Of a stretch of DNA of 10,951 nt, positions 1 through 6,021 are shown in pieces. The notes beneath the pieces are model-generated. The model searched no databases and was not told the DNA's origin. It saw only the letters and a list, made by a program, of their open reading frames with translations. Location of the stretch: contig LRSK01000235.1 in NCBI GenBank assembly GCA_001563325.1, forward strand, positions 1 to 10,951, given 5' to 3'. The DNA is from Candidatus Thorarchaeota archaeon SMTZ1-83. GTDB taxonomy: Archaea; Asgardarchaeota; Thorarchaeia; Thorarchaeales; Thorarchaeaceae. Positions within the stretch are counted from its first letter, which is position 1. Every line of letters begins with the position of its first letter. The position numbers and the translations under genes were made by a program.

Positions 1-564
1 TTCAGAGTCTTGCCGTAGCAGATACTTGAGAATCAGGGTAAGAACGCCCGTGGCCTGCATTCCCCCAGATTCTCCGGCTGTTTCAATCTTGACAGCACCG
101 ATTCCAAAGCCACGGTCGAAGATTCCAACTCTGCTCTTGACATTCGTGATGGTTCGGAACGGTACATGTTTCTTTGTGACTGTGATGATGCCCTTCTTCT
201 GGTAGATCTCCGGCATGGTTTCCCCCTGCCAACCTGCTACTGAGTACTCTATGCTGTTCACCCAGAGATGTGTCCAGATGAGGGCGGGAACCAACCAGAA
301 CGGAGTAACTATCCAATAGACCTGGCTTGCTACTACCCATCCCTCCTTCACAAACCACAGATTGAGAGGAATAAACTCTACGACGAATACGGTGATTAAT
401 GGTGGCCCAAAGAATGAGAAGAGGAATACAAGGTAGATTGCGAATGAGGCCAGAATGAACTTTAGCCATCTCTTGTAACGGAGTCTGGGGAGTGGCTTGA
501 AGACTCTCCCGTCGTAGACGTCTTCTATGGGAGGTTTGATGACGCGAGAGCTCCCCTTCGTCAT
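1..564 (-). CDS. bPH2-domain two-TM membrane protein, paralogue 4 (3' end cut by window)
   Basis: Open from ATG at 564 to the left edge: 188 codons and no stop, so the C-terminus is missing. The N-terminus carries the RVIKPP and GRVFKP motifs shared with the three genes upstream. Two hydrophobic segments follow (about residues 32-68 and 88-107). A PH-like domain of the bPH2/YdbS type comes next, with GETMPEIY, KKHVPFRTITN and FGIGAVKIETAG recognisable. The start is supported by GGGTGA 8 nt upstream; an in-frame GTG at 576 is possible but overlaps that SD. It begins 13 nt after the stop of paralogue 3, so it should be co-transcribed. After the TAG motif it lacks the PEEK-EG loop of its siblings and goes almost straight into a leucine-rich helix, making it the most divergent of the set. 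Its molecular role is unknown; membrane localisation with a cytoplasmic PH domain is inferred from the family layout. Confidence 0.86.
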   Translation of the reverse strand, partial: MTKGSSRVIKPPIEDVYDGRVFKPLPRLRYKRWLKFILASFAIYLVFLFSFFGPPLITVFVVEFIPLNLWFVKEGWVVASQVYWIVTPFWLVPALIWTHLWVNSIEYSVAGWQGETMPEIYQKKGIITVTKKHVPFRTITNVKSRVGIFDRGFGIGAVKIETAGESGGMQATGVLTLILKYLLRQDSE

Positions 565-577
565 AATGGTGCTCACC

Positions 578-1309
578 CTATCCTCTTTCCCGCAGCAAAT
601 CACGAATCTCATTCAGTACACCGAGAATCTCGTCTTCAATCGTGCCGCCCACCCGGATAACAGTGTCATCCTCAGGTATTACCACTTCAGTCCCTGTGAC
701 GTATGGGTCTTTGAATCTCCTCAGCTCTCTAAGAATGAAATCCCTGAGCTCTTCGTAGAACACGATTCCTTCCAGTTTCTCCTCGGGGCCAACTGAAGAT
801 GCTCCTGACTGCCCCGCTGTCTCAATCTCGACACTACCTATTCCAAACAATCGGTCGAAGGGACCGGCTCTACTCGATATGTTCGTGATTGTTCTGAAGG
901 GCACGTGTTTTCTGGTGATATTGATGATCCCCTTCTTCACGTATATCTCGGGCATAGTCTGCCCTGATTTGGCTATCACGGAGTAGTCAATCGCGTTGAT
1001 GTAGATCGGAACGGCAATCAGCGTTGGAATGAGCCAGATTGCTGTCAGAATCCAGTACCAATAGCTCACCACTCCCCAGAACATTGACTGCCATCCTACA
1101 TAACCCGTGATGCCCCCACCTGCCCCGAACACAACGAACGCCAGCCACCCGATTCCTAGCATCAGACCGGCCAACATTAGCCAGATGCTTATGGCCGCGA
1201 AGATGGCAGTGAACCAGTACTTATTTCGGAAGGCCTTCGAGGGTTTGAAGACCTTTCCACTCTCAACGTCTTCTATAGGGGGCCTGATTACCCTGCTTCC
1301 AGATGTCAT
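578..1309 (-). CDS. bPH2-domain two-TM membrane protein, paralogue 3
   Basis: A 243-aa relative of bacterial YdbS/YdbT (bPH2, formerly DUF304). Visible layout: a short N-terminal linker with RVIRPPIEDV and GKVFKP, a long hydrophobic TM region (about 30-75), a second TM (about 80-105), then the PH-like domain (about 107-180) with SGQTMPEIYVKKGI, RKHVPFRTITNIS and FGIGSVEIETAG. After it come the PEEKLEG loop, a basic helix (FILRELRRFKD), a VTGTEVV motif and a final acidic/leucine helix (DEILGVLNEIRDLL) that could self-associate. ATG at 1309 is 2 nt after the preceding stop, with an AGAAGGA-type weak SD inside the upstream gene, which suggests translational coupling. The PH fold in this family is known; what it binds is not. 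A role in membrane or envelope stress would be inference from bacterial relatives only. Confidence 0.92.
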   Translation of the reverse strand: MTSGSRVIRPPIEDVESGKVFKPSKAFRNKYWFTAIFAAISIWLMLAGLMLGIGWLAFVVFGAGGGITGYVGWQSMFWGVVSYWYWILTAIWLIPTLIAVPIYINAIDYSVIAKSGQTMPEIYVKKGIINITRKHVPFRTITNISSRAGPFDRLFGIGSVEIETAGQSGASSVGPEEKLEGIVFYEELRDFILRELRRFKDPYVTGTEVVIPEDDTVIRVGGTIEDEILGVLNEIRDLLRERG

Positions 1310-1311
1310 TG

Positions 1312-2085
1312 CTACTTGTCCTTCTCTCTCTTCAGTTCATCAAGCACATCTCGAATCGGTGCCACGCTATCTCGTATCTCTCTTAGAGTGATTAGGATTT
1401 CGTCTTGAAGGCTGCCTTCAAGTGAAGGCACAGGTCTCTCAAAGGGTGTGACCACTTCAGTACCAGTGACGTACTGTCCGGTGAATCTTCGAAGTTCTCT
1501 CAGGACAAAGTCCCTCACAGACTCGAAGATGTGAAGTCCCTCCAGCTTCTCCTCGGGCTTTGCTCCCGCCTGAGCTCCTCCAGAGAAACCGGCTGTCTGG
1601 ATCTCAACACTGCCAATTCCAAACAGCCTATCCAGCGGGCCGGCCTTGCTAGAGATGTTTGTGATGGTGCGGAAAGGCACATGCTTCTCCGTGACTGTGA
1701 CTATTCCCTTGCGCACGTAAATCTCGGGCATCGTTTCGCCAGAATGAGCAATAACTGAGTACTCGAATCTGTTCACATAGAACGGCCAAATCACAATTGC
1801 TGGGATAGCCCAGAACGCATTGATGACCCACCACCAGAAATTGACGGGCATCCACCAGTCGTTGAAGTAGGCCACAAACCCAGAGAATGGAATCCCGTCA
1901 TCAATGACTATCACTATGTATCCTATTCCCAACCAGCATAGCATGGCAAGAACCCATAGGATGACAGCCGCTAGAATGACAGTCAGCCAACCTTTGTATA
2001 TGAATGCCCTTGCCGGCTTGAACACCTTACCACTCTTTATTGCCTCCATTGGTGGCTTGATTACTCGTTCTCCACGGTCGTCCAA
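1312..2085 (-). CDS. bPH2-domain two-TM membrane protein, paralogue 2 (TTG start)
   Basis: Read as 257 aa from TTG at 2085. The longest reading starts at ATG 2115, which would overlap the upstream gene by 29 nt and add ten residues absent from the siblings. From the TTG the protein begins MDDRGERVIKPP, matching MDEYGNGRVIKPP of paralogue 1, and a near-consensus AGGAGGTG sits 6 nt upstream. Domains: linker with GKVFKP, two TM regions (about 19-50 and 72-97), and a bPH2 domain (about 98-168) with SGETMPEIYVRKGI, EKHVPFRTITNIS and FGIGSVEIQTAG. Then come the PEEKLEG loop, FVLRELRRF, VTGTEVV, and the longest charged C-terminal helix of the set (DEILITLREIRDSV then ELKREKDK), a candidate coiled coil. 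It starts 1 nt after the upstream stop. Specific function is unknown; a hetero-oligomer with its neighbours is inferred from coupling and shared tails. Confidence 0.9.
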   Translation of the reverse strand: MDDRGERVIKPPMEAIKSGKVFKPARAFIYKGWLTVILAAVILWVLAMLCWLGIGYIVIVIDDGIPFSGFVAYFNDWWMPVNFWWWVINAFWAIPAIVIWPFYVNRFEYSVIAHSGETMPEIYVRKGIVTVTEKHVPFRTITNISSKAGPLDRLFGIGSVEIQTAGFSGGAQAGAKPEEKLEGLHIFESVRDFVLRELRRFTGQYVTGTEVVTPFERPVPSLEGSLQDEILITLREIRDSVAPIRDVLDELKREKDK

Positions 2086-2086
2086 T

Positions 2087-2827
2087 CTACACACCTCCTC
2101 TGTCAATCTTGTCATTGATTCTCCTCAAGAGCTCGCGCATATCTTGAAGAGTGGCCAGCGTCAATTCCTCCACTGAGGCATCCTGAGCAGTCAATATTTC
2201 TGTTGTCAATGCATATGAAGAGCCTTTCAGTTTGCGCATCTCACTGAGGATGAAGTTCCTCAGTTCCTGATAGAACACGATTCCCTCTATCTTCTCCTCT
2301 GGTTTGCCCCCTTCATATGGACCGCCTGAGTACCCCGCTGTGTGTATCTCGACGTTACCAATCCCGAAGAGCCGGTCGAAAGGTCCTGTTCGACTCGCAA
2401 TGTTTGTGATTGCCCTAAGCGGAACGTGTTTCTCTGTGATATCGACTAGTCCCTTCCGTACGTAGATCTCTGGAAGGGATTCACCCGACTCTCCTCTGAC
2501 CGAGTACTCAAACCTGTTCAGGTATATCGGTATCAGAACGAAGGCTGGTATTAGAACAGCAAGTCCTATCAACCAGAACCACATGTTCACCGGTAACCAG
2601 AAAGCATTGAACCAGATTTCATACTGCAACAAGTCGCTATTGAACATGTATACCAGATAGAAAGTGCCGAAGAAAGCTCCAGCAGTGATCACATATATGG
2701 ACAGCAAGCTGACTATGGCGATGAACCAATACTTGTTCCTCAAGGCCGAAGATGGCCTGAACACCTTGCCATAACCTATTGCTTCAATTGGCGGTTTGAT
2801 TACTCTTCCATTTCCGTACTCATCCAT
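2087..2827 (-). CDS. bPH2-domain two-TM membrane protein, paralogue 1
   Basis: A 246-aa member of the same bPH2/YdbS-like family and the first paralogue in the operon. Layout: GRVIKPPIEAI and GKVFRP linker (about 7-25), TM1 (about 34-63), TM2 (about 80-103), then the PH-like domain (about 105-175) with SGESLPEIYVRKGL, EKHVPLRAITNIA and FGIGNVEIHTAG. These are followed by a GGKPEEKIEG loop and a basic helix (FILSEMRKLKG). The tail differs from paralogues 2 and 3: TGTEVV is replaced by LTTEIL, and it ends in a helix (LQDMRELLRRINDKIDR) with heptad-like spacing. The last codons contain the SD for paralogue 2. ATG at 2827 follows the preceding stop by 3 nt, with a weak GGAAGTGGAT-type SD. Both termini are probably cytoplasmic if the membrane segments form one hairpin. 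Ligand and partner are unknown. Confidence 0.92.
   Translation of the reverse strand: MDEYGNGRVIKPPIEAIGYGKVFRPSSALRNKYWFIAIVSLLSIYVITAGAFFGTFYLVYMFNSDLLQYEIWFNAFWLPVNMWFWLIGLAVLIPAFVLIPIYLNRFEYSVRGESGESLPEIYVRKGLVDITEKHVPLRAITNIASRTGPFDRLFGIGNVEIHTAGYSGGPYEGGKPEEKIEGIVFYQELRNFILSEMRKLKGSSYALTTEILTAQDASVEELTLATLQDMRELLRRINDKIDRGGV
2092..2099 (-). promoter_or_regulatory. Strong Shine-Dalgarno that fixes the TTG start of paralogue 2
   Basis: AGGAGGTG on the minus strand, complementary to the CACCTCC core at the archaeal 16S 3' end, lies within the last codons of paralogue 1, 6 nt before TTG 2085. It lies downstream of the alternative ATG at 2115 and so cannot serve it. Confidence 0.8.
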
Positions 2828-2830
2828 TCT

Positions 2831-3421
2831 CTATCCACTTCCTTCTGATCTCTTGTATTTGGGAGATGGTGCGGCTGCGACTTTGTTGAAGATGGCAATG
2901 GATTGTTCTGTCATGTACAGTTCTAGCTCATCAGGTCTGAGCTCGATGTCGTACTCTTCGATGACTGTGTCCAAGGTATTTCTGCATTCATCCCTTTTCG
3001 GACAGTCGGGGCATAGCTTACCAGCATACGAATCATGCTTGTACCAGACTATTACACCGTCCTGAAGGGAGAACACAATGTACACCTGAGTATTGGCCTG
3101 ATAGTCAAAGCCAATAAGAATGCCCTTCTCGTCAAGGACACTCTCGACGTCAAGTCGATGACTCTTTGCGTGTTCCCTGAGGATCTTCCCGATCTTGCCC
3201 TTTGCCCGGTTCAGCACTCTAGAAACATACTGTGTGTCCTTCAATTGTACAAGTTGTATGCCTTGCCTCTCGGACTCACGCTTGGAATCCTCAAAGAGTC
3301 TGTAGACATATGGAGGGGCTGGCTGTCCGCTCTCATACTCACTAGCGATATCGCTGGTAATCTTTCCATGATGGTATTCCCACCAGACAACTGCCTCGTG
3401 AACAGAGAGTATCATCGTCAT
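2831..3421 (-). CDS. Uncharacterised protein with HTH-like N-terminus and CxxCx5C motif; operon leader gene
   Basis: Read as 196 aa from ATG 3421. Function not recognised. Residues about 5-30 (VHEAVVWWEYHHGKITSDIA) resemble the first helices of a helix-turn-helix, with Gly-Lys-Ile-Thr before the second helix, but no complete recognition helix is obvious. Residues about 60-90 are basic (many Lys/Arg/His), and about 95-130 alternate like beta strands. Cys137, Cys140 and Cys146 form CxxCx5C; with His129 they could bind zinc or a metal cluster, though only three cysteines are present. An acidic C-terminal stretch ends in a basic tail. The open frame extends to TTG 3442, but the TATA box at 3451-3456 predicts transcription starting near 3427-3430, leaving ATG 3421 (or ATG 3415) with a very short leader and no SD. 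It is 3 nt upstream of paralogue 1, so it may regulate or assist the bPH2 proteins. That link is inference. Confidence 0.8.
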   Translation of the reverse strand: MTMILSVHEAVVWWEYHHGKITSDIASEYESGQPAPPYVYRLFEDSKRESERQGIQLVQLKDTQYVSRVLNRAKGKIGKILREHAKSHRLDVESVLDEKGILIGFDYQANTQVYIVFSLQDGVIVWYKHDSYAGKLCPDCPKRDECRNTLDTVIEEYDIELRPDELELYMTEQSIAIFNKVAAAPSPKYKRSEGSG

Positions 3422-3450
3422 ATTCCTCGCAGCACTAGCCAAAACCCAGC

Positions 3451-3464
3451 TATAAAGGTTTCGG
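3451..3464 (-). promoter_or_regulatory. Archaeal promoter (BRE/TATA) of the leftward bPH2 operon
   Basis: On the minus strand a CGAAACC BRE-like stretch is followed by TTTATA (3456-3451). The usual 22-27 nt spacing puts the start of transcription near 3427-3430, only a few nucleotides before ATG 3421. This suggests an almost leaderless mRNA, in keeping with the lack of an SD there. Confidence 0.65.
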
Positions 3465-3485
3465 GTTAATGTTACCTACGCTATT

Positions 3486-3500
3486 AGGAAAGTTTATATT
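3486..3500 (+). promoter_or_regulatory. Archaeal promoter (BRE/TATA) of the rightward ABC transporter operon
   Basis: Purine-rich AGGAAAG (3486-3492) followed by TTTATATT (3493-3500) fits a BRE plus TATA box. The expected start of transcription is about 3522-3526, giving a leader of roughly 25-30 nt before TTG 3552, long enough to hold the GGTGA at 3542-3546. Confidence 0.7.
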
Positions 3501-3509
3501 AATAAGGTT

Positions 3510-3536
3510 ATTGTTTACCACGTAGAAGTAAACAAT
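3510..3536. promoter_or_regulatory. Perfect 9-bp inverted repeat with 9-nt spacer, candidate operator
   Basis: ATTGTTTAC (3510-3518) and its exact reverse complement GTAAACAAT (3528-3536) flank a 9-nt spacer. The site covers the expected start of transcription of the ABC operon, about -14 to +12 relative to it, where a bound dimer would block RNA polymerase. Part of the left arm is probably not transcribed, so a DNA site is more likely than an RNA hairpin. It lies 54 nt upstream of the leftward TATA box, so the bound protein could also affect that promoter. The cognate regulator is unknown; the winged-helix protein at 8426-8716 is one candidate. Confidence 0.7.
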
Positions 3537-3541
3537 TACAC

Positions 3542-3546
3542 GGTGA
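3542..3546 (+). promoter_or_regulatory. GGTGA Shine-Dalgarno deciding the start of ABC ATPase 1
   Basis: GGTGA ends 5 nt before TTG 3552. It overlaps the alternative GTG at 3543 and so cannot serve it. This supports TTG as the start. Confidence 0.65.
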
Positions 3547-3551
3547 GAACA

Positions 3552-4322
3552 TTGGCAAAGAACGATGTAACCATCCGAACTCAACGCTTGAACAAGTCAT
3601 TTGACACGGTTCAGGCTGTAAGAAATCTAGACCTAGAGGTGATGTCGGGCAGCAGGTTCGGCTTCCTTGGTCCCAACGGTGCGGGGAAGACGACAACCGT
3701 CCGGATACTCTCCGGTCTACTAAAGCAAACTAGCGGCTACGCAGAAGTCTGCGGTCTTGATGTCAGCAAAGATCGTGATGCTGTGAAGGCTGTCACCGGA
3801 CTGCTTCCGGAAACACCTGGCCTATACTCTAAGCTCTCTGCTGTTGAGTTCCTAGAGTTTATTGGAGCTCTAAATGGCAGGAATGGCTCAGGCCTACACA
3901 GACGGATTGACAGTCTACTTGGTATACTCGGCCTTGAGGGCAGACAAGATGATCTTCTTGAGTCATATTCCTCTGGAATGAAGCAGAAGGTTTTGGTTTC
4001 TTCCACGCTGCTTCATGAGCCCAAGCTGGTCTTTCTGGACGAACCCACATCCCGACTCGACCCCAGTGCAACTGCAATCATCAAGGATATCATTCTGGTC
4101 CTGGCAGAGGAAACTGACACGACGTTCTTCATCTGTACTCACATGACGGGCTTTGCTGAGGATGTCTGTGACGTCATTGGTCTTCTCAATCAAGGTGAGC
4201 TAGTCACTCGAGGTTCTCCCCAAGAGATCATAGAATCAGCAGGGGCACGGAACCTAGAGGATGCATACCTCAAGATAGTCGGCGGCAAGGTTGACCGTGA
4301 GGTCCTTCTAGCTTGGAGGTGA
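3552..4322 (+). CDS. ABC-2 type exporter ATP-binding protein 1
   Basis: A 256-aa nucleotide-binding subunit that should power the membrane protein encoded next. Visible motifs: Walker A GPNGAGKT (40-47), Q-loop position occupied by Glu87 in GLLPETPGLY (as often in ABC-2 ATPases), signature YSSGM (139-143), Walker B LVFLDEP with catalytic Glu164 (159-165), D-loop SRLD (167-170) and switch His197 in ICTH. All catalytic residues are present, although the signature has Ser for the usual second Gly-Gly position and the D-loop has Arg. The start is taken as TTG 3552 rather than GTG 3543, because of the GGTGA SD and because it then matches ATPase 2 residue for residue without gaps over 256 aa. The gene's last codons and stop contain the SD (GGAGGTGA) for the permease 1 nt away. 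Transported substrate is unknown. Confidence 0.93.
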   Translation: MAKNDVTIRTQRLNKSFDTVQAVRNLDLEVMSGSRFGFLGPNGAGKTTTVRILSGLLKQTSGYAEVCGLDVSKDRDAVKAVTGLLPETPGLYSKLSAVEFLEFIGALNGRNGSGLHRRIDSLLGILGLEGRQDDLLESYSSGMKQKVLVSSTLLHEPKLVFLDEPTSRLDPSATAIIKDIILVLAEETDTTFFICTHMTGFAEDVCDVIGLLNQGELVTRGSPQEIIESAGARNLEDAYLKIVGGKVDREVLLAWR

Positions 4323-4323
4323 A

Positions 4324-6015
4324 ATGATGACACGTAAGTGGTATCACATCGCCAAGGCAGAGTTCTATGTGCTGACTTCCGGACTGAGAAGGCATCGGAG
4401 GGTGACAGTCACCCTAATGTACGTCCTTGCCGCAGCATGGGCTGCATACTTTGCTCCTATGATCATTGGTGGATTCCTAGGGGCAATCATGCCCATGGAA
4501 GTCATGCGCACCTTTCTGATGGTGATGTTCCCTGGACTTATGCGTACAGTGATGCTGTTTCTCTGGGCACTGCTGCTGCTGTTTCCCCTTTCACATGCTC
4601 TTCAGGAGATCAAGATTGGACAGTGGGAAATCTTCCTCTCAAACAATGTGAAGACAAGGGACATTCTTGCTGGGACATTTGTCGGCAAGATACCGATGTA
4701 CGGACTAATCGTCATGGTATTTGCCCCGCTGCTGATATCCCCCTTCATGCTGGCCTTTGAAGTATCTCTCATCGGCCAAGCACTTGTATATACAGTGATT
4801 GCGTTGATGGTCCTCTCAACAATCTGGCTTTCGAACTTTGTCACGGCAATTATCCAAGCTAGACTTGGTGACTCTTCACGTGGAAACGACATTGCCAAGG
4901 CTCTCTCAGTGGTGGTCGCACTCATAGTCATCATACCCATGTATGGTATGATGTTTTTCATGCCACAGTTGTCTGACATCCTTGGAATGAACGCATTCCT
5001 AGTGATGCCTTTCACATGGCCAGCAGACTTGGTGAGCTGGGTCACCATCACGTTCAATGGGATTGGTCTAACCGGGTCTCAGATACTTGCCTTTGGCGCA
5101 ATCCTACAACTCGACATGCTGACGAGTGCCTTGCTGATGGCTGCCTTTGGTCTGGCATTCGTGCTCATCGCAATTGCCGCAGCTGACAGAGTCTTCACGA
5201 TAAGCGCAGGAGTACGGACTGAAACCGTCACTACTGTTGGGCGCGAGAACATCTTTCTCAGAGGCATCCGCAGTGTAGCAAAGGGTCCCTTTGGTGCACT
5301 CACGATTGTGAGTCTGAAGGACTTCGGCAGGAAGGCACAGAATCTCTCTAAGATCTTCTATGGAGTAGTCCTGGCCATCATACTACCTATCCTAATCCAA
5401 CAGATGACCATAATGGAGGGAGAAGTGTTTGAGGCCGCAGAGATCCTACCGATGATTAGCATAATGATTGGCATAGTAGGTGTCTTCCCATTTGCTGGTA
5501 CTGGATTCCTTGAGTCTAAGGATCAGCTCTGGATCATTCGGAGCGCCCCAAAGGGAGCATCGCGCTTCATGAGGGCCCGCGTTGCAACAGGGTTCTTGAT
5601 GGCTATTCCTCTCAGTCTAGCACCGGCCCTTGCGATGGTCTTCATGTTCAATCTGACTCCTCTGTCAGGACTCCAAATCTTCTGCGCGGCATTCGTTACG
5701 GTCTGTGGCGCAGTCATGGTGAGCATGGGAGTAACGGCTCAGAACCCTAACTACGAGGACACGAAGTCATCTGCACATCAGACGGTCCTCATGACCTCAA
5801 TGATACTGGTCCAATTCACACTCATCGGACCTCTCTTTGCAGCGATATTCCTGGACATAGGGCTTGGCTTCAATCTCTTCCGGTTCATGGAGAGTATCTT
5901 TGGTCTTGATGGCTTCATGTTGGTGGAGCTGTGTCTTGGACCCACTGTACTACTGCTCGTCGGCGGCCTAATGCTGCGTCTCGGCATTAGAAGCCTTGGC
6001 AAGGTGGAGGTGTGA
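4324..6015 (+). CDS. ABC-2 type exporter permease, about 12 TM segments
   Basis: A 563-aa integral membrane protein that should form the translocation path for the flanking ATPases. Hydrophobic segments appear at about 31-57, 64-92, 124-147, 150-173, 190-212, 266-291, 343-361, 375-397, 420-444, 449-472, 486-512 and 531-555. That is roughly twice the six helices of a standard ABC-2 permease, so one chain may supply both halves. The cytoplasmic loop ESKDQLWIIRSAPKG (about 400-414) resembles the conserved loop of large archaeal and bacterial ABC exporter permeases. The N-terminus is basic and should be cytoplasmic. Two ATGs stand in tandem at 4324 and 4327. GGAGGTGA (4315-4322) is 1 nt and 4 nt from them, so 4327 is the likelier initiator. 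The gene ends exactly where the second ATPase's start region begins. Substrate is not predictable; peptide, lipid or drug export are all open. Confidence 0.9.
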   Translation: MMTRKWYHIAKAEFYVLTSGLRRHRRVTVTLMYVLAAAWAAYFAPMIIGGFLGAIMPMEVMRTFLMVMFPGLMRTVMLFLWALLLLFPLSHALQEIKIGQWEIFLSNNVKTRDILAGTFVGKIPMYGLIVMVFAPLLISPFMLAFEVSLIGQALVYTVIALMVLSTIWLSNFVTAIIQARLGDSSRGNDIAKALSVVVALIVIIPMYGMMFFMPQLSDILGMNAFLVMPFTWPADLVSWVTITFNGIGLTGSQILAFGAILQLDMLTSALLMAAFGLAFVLIAIAAADRVFTISAGVRTETVTTVGRENIFLRGIRSVAKGPFGALTIVSLKDFGRKAQNLSKIFYGVVLAIILPILIQQMTIMEGEVFEAAEILPMISIMIGIVGVFPFAGTGFLESKDQLWIIRSAPKGASRFMRARVATGFLMAIPLSLAPALAMVFMFNLTPLSGLQIFCAAFVTVCGAVMVSMGVTAQNPNYEDTKSSAHQTVLMTSMILVQFTLIGPLFAAIFLDIGLGFNLFRFMESIFGLDGFMLVELCLGPTVLLLVGGLMLRLGIRSLGKVEV

Positions 6016-6021
6016 GTGTGG

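Noticed and set aside
83..469. A 128-codon minus-strand open frame
   Set aside because: It is an off-frame shadow of the partial bPH2 gene, whose true frame is open from 564 to the edge and shows the family motifs.
3422..3442. TTG 3442 as start of the CxxCx5C gene
   Set aside because: The TATA box at 3451-3456 places the start of transcription downstream of this codon, so it would not be in the message.
3035..3469. A 144-codon plus-strand open frame
   Set aside because: It lies antisense to the CxxCx5C gene, has no SD or promoter that fits, and its protein shows no domain. The minus-strand reading has operon context and a promoter.
3487..3507. A second leftward TATA-like element (TTATTAATATAAAC on the minus strand)
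   Set aside because: It is the reverse reading of the AT-rich rightward promoter. It would start transcription near 3470, upstream of the better placed TATA box at 3451-3456.
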